Shown: piece by piece, positions 9,601-11,493 of the stretch
Numbering within the stretch: position 1 is the first letter of the stretch
Layout of the letters: every line of letters starts with the position of its first letter
From: Clostridiales bacterium
GTDB lineage: Bacteria > Bacillota > Clostridia > Christensenellales > Borkfalkiaceae
Direction: 5' to 3'
NCBI GenBank assembly: GCA_003503945.1
Contig: DOCD01000120.1
Location: 1 to 11,493, forward strand
DNA: 11,493 nt
The notes under the pieces: model-generated
What the model was told of the DNA's origin: nothing
The model's input: the letters and a program-made list of their open reading frames with translations, nothing else
Databases searched by the model: none
Program-made: the position numbers and the translations under genes

Positions 9601-10238
9601 ATGGAGTTTGCGGTATAGCGCTTATAGCTGTTAGAGTGGTCGGCGGCATAAAAAGCGTAATCGCCGCCGTTACCCAACGAAACTGCACGCATATGGCTCA
9701 TATCGAACATATTGCTGGGCGCGGTACAGCTGTAATCCGTGCTGTAAGTGCCCGCGTTTGAAAACTGCGCCGACTCGTTCTGCGACGTAGCCATGCTGTT
9801 GGAGGTTGCCGCAAGGTAAAGCGTAAGTATCGCGTCGCCCGAGTTTGACCTCGATATATATACAGGCGTCCAGACAAGGCTATGGTAAATACTTTCGGGT
9901 GTGAAACGGTATCTGCCGTACTGCAACGTAACCTGTTTGTTGGCAACGGGCAAGCCCTTCGTGCCGGCGGTGTTCCTTGCGTAGTTTAAAAGGTCGGAAT
10001 ACTTTTTAGCGGGGTCGCCCAAAAGCACCTGTGCAAGCCGTTCAAGCTGAGTACTGTCGTAACAGAATTTTTCGAAATCATATATAGGTTTTTCTATGGT
10101 AGTCGAATCGGGGACGGAGCTGAAAGCTTCGGCTTTCCTCCCCCAAAGACTATATCCCAAAAATACGCTTATAAGGCATAGCAAGCAAAGCGCTAACAGC
10201 GACGCCCTCCACGTATTCGAATGGTTTCTGTTTTTCAT
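3609..10238 (-). CDS. Giant MBG/Ig-like surface protein with C-terminal membrane anchor (2209 aa)
   Basis: A predicted cell-surface fibre or adhesin. Residues 1-12 are basic, 13-32 are hydrophobic, and AEA at 36-38 is a possible signal peptidase site. Residues about 105-392 resemble DUF6273. From about 400 to 1620 lies a chain of beta-rich, MBG/Ig-like modules with a recurring YxG opening and an (N/D)AGTY turn (residues 452-456, 965-969, 1488-1492). Residues 1625-2060 form five related modules, 2061-2155 a last beta-rich segment, 2157-2182 a transmembrane helix followed by KRR, and 2187-2209 a tail made almost only of Asp, Glu and Tyr. There is no LPXTG sorting motif, so anchoring is by the helix. 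I chose the ATG at 10238 because CAGGAG lies 8 nt upstream; the reading frame extends 13 codons further to a TTG with no such site. It is the first gene after a strong promoter and is followed 19 nt later by the coiled-coil gene. The ligand is unknown. Confidence 0.9.
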   Translation of the reverse strand: MKNRNHSNTWRASLLALCLLCLISVFLGYSLWGRKAEAFSSVPDSTTIEKPIYDFEKFCYDSTQLERLAQVLLGDPAKKYSDLLNYARNTAGTKGLPVANKQVTLQYGRYRFTPESIYHSLVWTPVYISRSNSGDAILTLYLAATSNSMATSQNESAQFSNAGTYSTDYSCTAPSNMFDMSHMRAVSLGNGGDYAFYAADHSNSYKRYTANSITEASCNKFTDFVQGVDFKGTLYDDIVTPSQMAWQEHESYVTYVDSTSYCWPGEAYGSVPAGHNYYFPNYFDYNAQSKVNYNIWQNDRVWLPSLTEVGNGDLDPENVSASTVNGIWQLTKAQRSNVKKSWLRTAATNVPKDGRQYSTYTMFCTAADGTITTGDVNENLAIRPAIHLNLSKIADKTIAPINLPQAVNAIYNGKVLKLDDVSEDQLSWYNENEMTVNYFLDEKCTRRVAAIDAGTYYLEVQLRNTDNYFLGEDKLTRRKVTKFIVNKIKLNVTWTYNKDQTPKSVEIVDKDNVILQRDKEGGRVPVLGMKYSNVTGAGIQNSPDFPDKMGTYTATAYIIDEEAKNYNYELSGEGLTTHQFLVKERNIPEPYFLADDADYGTDADGAINKTILNLSYRGRQYVQIANISQYVTVKVSALNPALLDSVVDLGVTDGVQTFIVEEVNNYYFTIELKDDVNTQWESSTADFKNTNPIRLTLNLTEALITVSFDGLLNSWESARSLEIGLTIHGVYEDINNGGLEMRVYYNDPRGIMSDDLVRNSNGKYVIPAGLNPGTTYYLVAVIAGGSKKDNYIMDGPKTQRFEIVATKGEFDDEDAKWTYLIDGKLPGNIAPEYGWNEHSTENRALQLPYLDGGSYQFMLTMDEYRLKQHYVRAIYSGDLIVSDAGLHCVTVTITGYDKNVLFEDKTYKFYFNIDKKKYDLSALEWDYEQAFEYNGEQHSVTLDSEKLNLLPGLTARYLTDGEGKNAGTYTTVVKFIVSDEYAKNYLIPDESDPESFISDGSFNFSIEWEVKPKNIIIRWTEKTSSSDIFFIPTLQIGHGLVDYKYQHKEGDSWVDCDKVVAETVPETYRVTPVLKSDYATNYKLEAETAGGEYREFTVESGKQPVTIGFRVNGQPANEDQQFAFTGTEFAVVPELNGKALETGEYDIEYFREGASAPLSTAPVNVGRYRASVKNIKLDGAYTVGDTEIVFEIIKADYDSSKLKWKYTHGKAVDYVSWDAKDKKWVNDEGKEFVFTSEYDGTEHKLELIGYEEIGLELDGDISGNHYTDATETKYTVQVYFVPNANFNEVNFPKTLDWKITKAKIDFNEVKWGYCDETGEHEFDFENDVFRVRREEGEFVKYEVRLINLPKVISDLIVYNTQCLTLVNAKFERGNKYSAVGVYETTFDAKMINYAGDKNHEPFSGDDVPTTIPTFRRWEIKERELSKPSYNGGWAKFDNKEHNLIKLSGISEEDLDYLEVDITYIDNNNKIVNHFISYDENAEPYTALNAGTYIVRFFEVIEEMTLDDNYKIIYETKTPFWGQVEITVEQEALVVTWDNNGSIPVARVKGVYVSNMLGTRYTNESGGEVTDAYIRTTDGLQFYAEPMINKDYAGNLKYVMADGEVEKISFFSSQYQKGDASRALNYPSMKVSTQEYTGKPIVFEIADWRSTYERYLYISDGNLTQTEVGEYRVKVSFLKEADAYWAGTESSRIDYTLVFSITEPQTIAIDYPIFDKLSAMWEGVPVTFTITNWILLQNYIEFDIDEGLTVKDGVITATTTGIFDITFRFKEGSKGYWKELENLGELEERQQPYVIQLEVTDPSLPDNQILKPRLESSTANWTGNAITFKLVNSDYYDKYLELTEGSLTNTNPGTYKVVFRIKVDGYTFNDGTTTIELSYTIVSKNPDDKVLLKKPVLTFFNAQYTGKAITFEIKDWKTLYGTYLDISEGSLVKTEIGEYKIVLSFKEGTKATWEDGTRTDYEITFSITSAPVKEPEILDIPVMEMIEQEFTGSMLTFKIKDWEELSKYLRIDPRYGDAYLIKTDVGVYEFYVQIKDKTACVWSDGTVEDKLLKFSIRRATITVGEIGSGSDGRLDITNGSQGKVNIDDYIEYVYKDKDGNIVGKDDLKEGEEYTYTVKVKDDKLDDFYNNIEDAENVIKELEAKSFTFIYQPSEGTSPLLIITISVIGVLVFLVVATIIVLAVKRRQYVDDYDDDYDYYNNYDDYEEDDE
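4059..5366 (-). repeat. Five tandem beta modules of 83-99 aa near the membrane
   Basis: Residues 1625-2060 of the surface protein hold five related modules starting near residues 1625, 1709, 1808, 1891 and 1978. Each opens with a (Y/F/W)(T/E)G(K/N/V/S) motif and a strand such as ITFEIKDW, continues with an (Y)L(D/E/Y)ISEGSL-like strand and a (V/P/I)GxY turn, and in most copies has a Trp before the last strands (ATWEDGT in the fourth). The modules are strongly diverged, so they are old duplications. They are probably stalk domains; no binding residues can be identified. Confidence 0.8.
9063..9926 (-). other. DUF6273-like head domain of the surface protein
   Basis: Residues about 105-392 show the pattern I associate with DUF6273: an opening YGRYRFTPESIYHSLVWTPV, a TYSTDYS element followed by HMRAVSL, then VWLPSLTEV, SWLRTA, and a closing AIRPAIHLNLS. 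DUF6273 is an extracellular domain of unknown function common in gut Clostridia proteins. The family match is by memory of the pattern, not by a profile search. Confidence 0.6.
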
Positions 10239-10246
10239 TACAAAAT

Positions 10247-10252
10247 CTCCTG
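10247..10252 (-). promoter_or_regulatory. Ribosome binding site of the surface-protein gene
   Basis: CAGGAG lies 8 nt before the ATG at 10238 and decides the start: the in-frame TTG at 10277 has no purine-rich site at a fitting distance, and starting there would add 13 residues ahead of a typical basic signal-peptide N-terminus. Confidence 0.85.
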
Positions 10253-10254
10253 CC

Positions 10255-10274
10255 GTATCCGTGTACGATACACG
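10255..10274 (-). promoter_or_regulatory. Short hairpin pair in the 5' leader of the surface-protein gene
   Basis: On the minus strand the leader contains CGTGTA-TCG-TACACG (6-bp arms, 3-nt loop) and, overlapping it, GTATC with GATAC (5-bp arms, 7-nt loop). The two pairings exclude each other. The second ends 3 nt before the CAGGAG site. This could be an operator-like dyad or a weak RNA structure; no function is known. Confidence 0.4.
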
Positions 10275-10340
10275 CAAATTTTAAAAATTAAGTAAGCAAA
10301 ACGACGCAAAATTATATAATGCGCCTATTTTGGTTATATT

Positions 10341-10369
10341 ATTATATCAAATATAAAACACATTTTCAA
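10341..10369 (-). promoter_or_regulatory. Sigma-A-type promoter of the two-gene operon
   Basis: On the minus strand TTGAAA (10369-10364) and TATAAT (10346-10341) are separated by exactly 17 nt. The -10 box is perfect and the -35 box differs from TTGACA at one base. Transcription would start near 10334, giving a leader of about 95 nt. An A-tract at about 10381-10388 sits where an UP element would lie. Both genes probably depend on this promoter, as the 19-nt gap between them has no room for another. Confidence 0.85.
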
Positions 10370-10465
10370 GCCTTTTGCCGAATTTTTTTGTTAATTTGTC
10401 AAGCGTTTGCAAGTAATTTTCTTGAATTTTTTTAGAAAATTTTTATAAAACTTCTTGAAGGGCAT
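10370..10465 (-). other. AT-rich intergenic stretch upstream of the promoter
   Basis: No gene fits here. It is made of A/T runs and short imperfect dyads (such as the cttc-tt-gaag palindrome at 10451-10460). It may help the promoter by UP-element contacts or DNA bending. I see no clear operator. Confidence 0.5.
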
Positions 10466-10496
10466 AAAAAAAACCGTCCAACGCATTGATGACGGT
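10466..10496 (-). terminator. Rho-independent terminator downstream of the transposase
   Basis: On the minus strand ACCGTC pairs with GACGGT across 12 nt, in which CAA and TTG can form three further pairs after a 2-nt bulge, and the stem is followed by eight T residues. It lies about 100 nt after the transposase stop and just upstream of the operon promoter, so it would shield the operon from read-through. Whether it belongs to the element or to an older neighbouring gene cannot be told here. Confidence 0.8.
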
Positions 10497-10559
10497 GATG
10501 AGTATAGCAAATTTTGAAGCAAAAGTCAAGAAAACGGCAGACTACGGCATAGTGAATCT

Positions 10560-10577
10560 GTCCTCAATATTGAGGAC
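10560..10577. repeat. Perfect 18-bp palindrome beside the transposase gene
   Basis: The sequence gtcctcaatattgaggac reads the same on both strands (9-bp arms, no loop) and lies 20 nt beyond the transposase stop. It may be part of the insertion sequence's end or a protein-binding dyad. It has no T run on either side, so it is not a terminator. Confidence 0.7.
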
Positions 10578-10597
10578 TTCGATGAAGAGGCTTTATG

Positions 10598-11493
10598 CTA
10601 TGCTGCTTTCTTCAAAAATCTTATATGGTAGAGTTCCTTGTGTTCCCTAATCTCTTCGAGAAGTTCTTCTCTCTTTTGTATGGGAGATTGCCAAGCCCTC
10701 TTCCCATTTTTATCTCTCAATGAAGAGTGAGGTCGATTGTTATAGCGAATCAACCAATCCTTCATCTTCTCTCGGAGTTCCTCGAAGGAGTAGAATGTCA
10801 AAGAATTATAAAAACATTCTTGGTCGGAACGATGACTTCTCTCAACCTTGCCATTGTGTCTCGGAGTGTAGGCTCTTATGAGTTGGTGCTTGATTCCGAG
10901 TTTGTTGAGAAGTTTGTCTACGATATGAACTTTCCCCTCTCCGGTGCCTTTGGGATTCGTGAACTCCGTGCCATTGTCCGTTTGAATGACTTCCGGGATA
11001 TATCCGAAGTGAACTATCGCTCTCTTGATAAAGTCCACCGTGGAGAATCCGCAATGCTCTTTGTACGGGTAGATGAAGCGTTCTCTCGTTGCCTCGTCAA
11101 TCATCGTGTATTGGAATAACCACTCTTCCGAGAACTCTCCCTTGTTACACTCTCTCGGTACATATTTGACGTCCATTTGCATTTTCATTCCGAGCATTAA
11201 AGGCGTGTCGTAGGGCTTTGGAACATACTTTTCTCTCTCTTGTGTATGACGAAGATTATGCTTCACTATGTACTGATAGAAACCGAAGTAAGTCCTACTA
11301 TAAGCCTTCTCCGCTCTCAATATACCATAAGCCTCCGAATAACTTATGCCGGGATTCTCTTTGAGGATTGCCTCAATCCACTCAACCTCTTCTTGCGTGT
11401 GCGAATTAGGGTGTGGAGTATGAGGGCGAGAGGAGATATTTTCAAGACTTGCAAGCGTTCCGTCATATCTCTTTTTCCAACGATATATAGTGC
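10598..11493 (-). CDS. IS481-like DDE transposase, 5' end cut by window edge
   Basis: Cuts and rejoins DNA to move the insertion sequence. The visible 297 residues (numbered from the first complete codon at 11491) start with the end of a helix-turn-helix (TIYRWKKRYDG) and its usual SSRPHTPHP linker, then a second helical region up to about residue 80, then an RNase H-like integrase core. The likely catalytic triad is D107 (KMQMDVKYV), D172 (IQTDNGTEF) and E217 (HNGKVERSHR). The C-terminal part (YNSLTFYSFEEL, then WLIRYNNRPHSSL) is typical of this transposase group. The frame is open to the window end, so a TTG at 11320 is not its start. The catalytic core looks intact with no frameshift, so the element could be active. 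Its codon use differs from the two large genes (fewer CG-rich codons), in keeping with acquisition from elsewhere. The DDE call is firm; IS481 rather than a related family is less sure. Confidence 0.88.
   Translation of the reverse strand, partial: TIYRWKKRYDGTLASLENISSRPHTPHPNSHTQEEVEWIEAILKENPGISYSEAYGILRAEKAYSRTYFGFYQYIVKHNLRHTQEREKYVPKPYDTPLMLGMKMQMDVKYVPRECNKGEFSEEWLFQYTMIDEATRERFIYPYKEHCGFSTVDFIKRAIVHFGYIPEVIQTDNGTEFTNPKGTGEGKVHIVDKLLNKLGIKHQLIRAYTPRHNGKVERSHRSDQECFYNSLTFYSFEELREKMKDWLIRYNNRPHSSLRDKNGKRAWQSPIQKREELLEEIREHKELYHIRFLKKAA

Larger units (their letters stand above)
10559..11493 (-). mobile_element. IS481-like insertion sequence, partial (right part outside window)
   Basis: The transposase gene and its 3' flank show that one end of an insertion sequence lies here. 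The exact end is not proven: a TGT at 10559 that begins an 18-bp palindrome is a candidate terminus, but the other terminal inverted repeat and the target duplication are needed to confirm it and only one end is in view. Confidence 0.55.

Noticed and set aside
10149..10201. Lipobox in the signal peptide of the surface protein
   Set aside because: The two Cys lie inside the hydrophobic core (LCLLCL) without a Leu-Ala/Ser-Gly/Ala-Cys pattern, while an AEA cleavage site follows the core.
10236..10277. Upstream TTG start for the surface protein (13 extra residues)
   Set aside because: No ribosome binding site fits it, while the ATG at 10238 has CAGGAG 8 nt upstream and opens a normal basic signal-peptide N-terminus.
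10311..10316. Second TATAAT on the minus strand as an extra promoter
   Set aside because: No acceptable -35 box lies 16-18 nt upstream; the pair at 10369-10341 is far better.
10598..11320. Transposase starting at the TTG at 11320
   Set aside because: The frame stays open to the window end and the upstream codons encode the expected helix-turn-helix end and linker, so the gene simply begins outside the window.

Overview
The window looks like a piece of a monoderm, Bacillota/Clostridia-type genome, probably an uncultured gut lineage. Everything runs on the minus strand. The evidence is AGGAG-type ribosome binding sites, a near-consensus sigma-A promoter (TTGAAA, 17 nt, TATAAT), classic U-tract terminators, and very large MBG/Ig-like surface proteins with a DUF6273-like head. 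The taxonomic placement is inference; no marker gene is present.

Reading in the direction of transcription (right to left): positions 11493-10598 hold the 3' part of an IS481-like DDE transposase, cut by the window edge. A terminator (10496-10466) separates it from an AT-rich intergenic region carrying a strong promoter (10369-10341). Then follows a two-gene unit. The first gene (10238-3609) encodes a 2209-residue type I membrane surface protein with a signal peptide, a DUF6273-like head, a long chain of MBG/Ig-like modules, five related modules near the membrane, one transmembrane helix and a short Asp/Tyr-rich cytoplasmic tail. Nineteen bases later the second gene (3589-44) encodes an 1181-residue protein with one N-terminal transmembrane helix, a very basic juxtamembrane patch, about 14 units of Ala/Glu/Lys-rich coiled coil built on 11-residue periods, Pro/Tyr/Gln-rich segments and another Asp/Tyr-rich tail. 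A 14-bp-stem terminator closes the unit at 35-1.

The most interesting reading is that the two proteins act as a pair across the membrane: an extracellular fibre whose acidic tail points into the cytoplasm, and a membrane-anchored cytoplasmic rod with a strongly basic patch next to the membrane. This is a hypothesis from topology, charge and operon structure. No enzyme active site is visible in either protein, and neither matches a named system that I can recognise with certainty.
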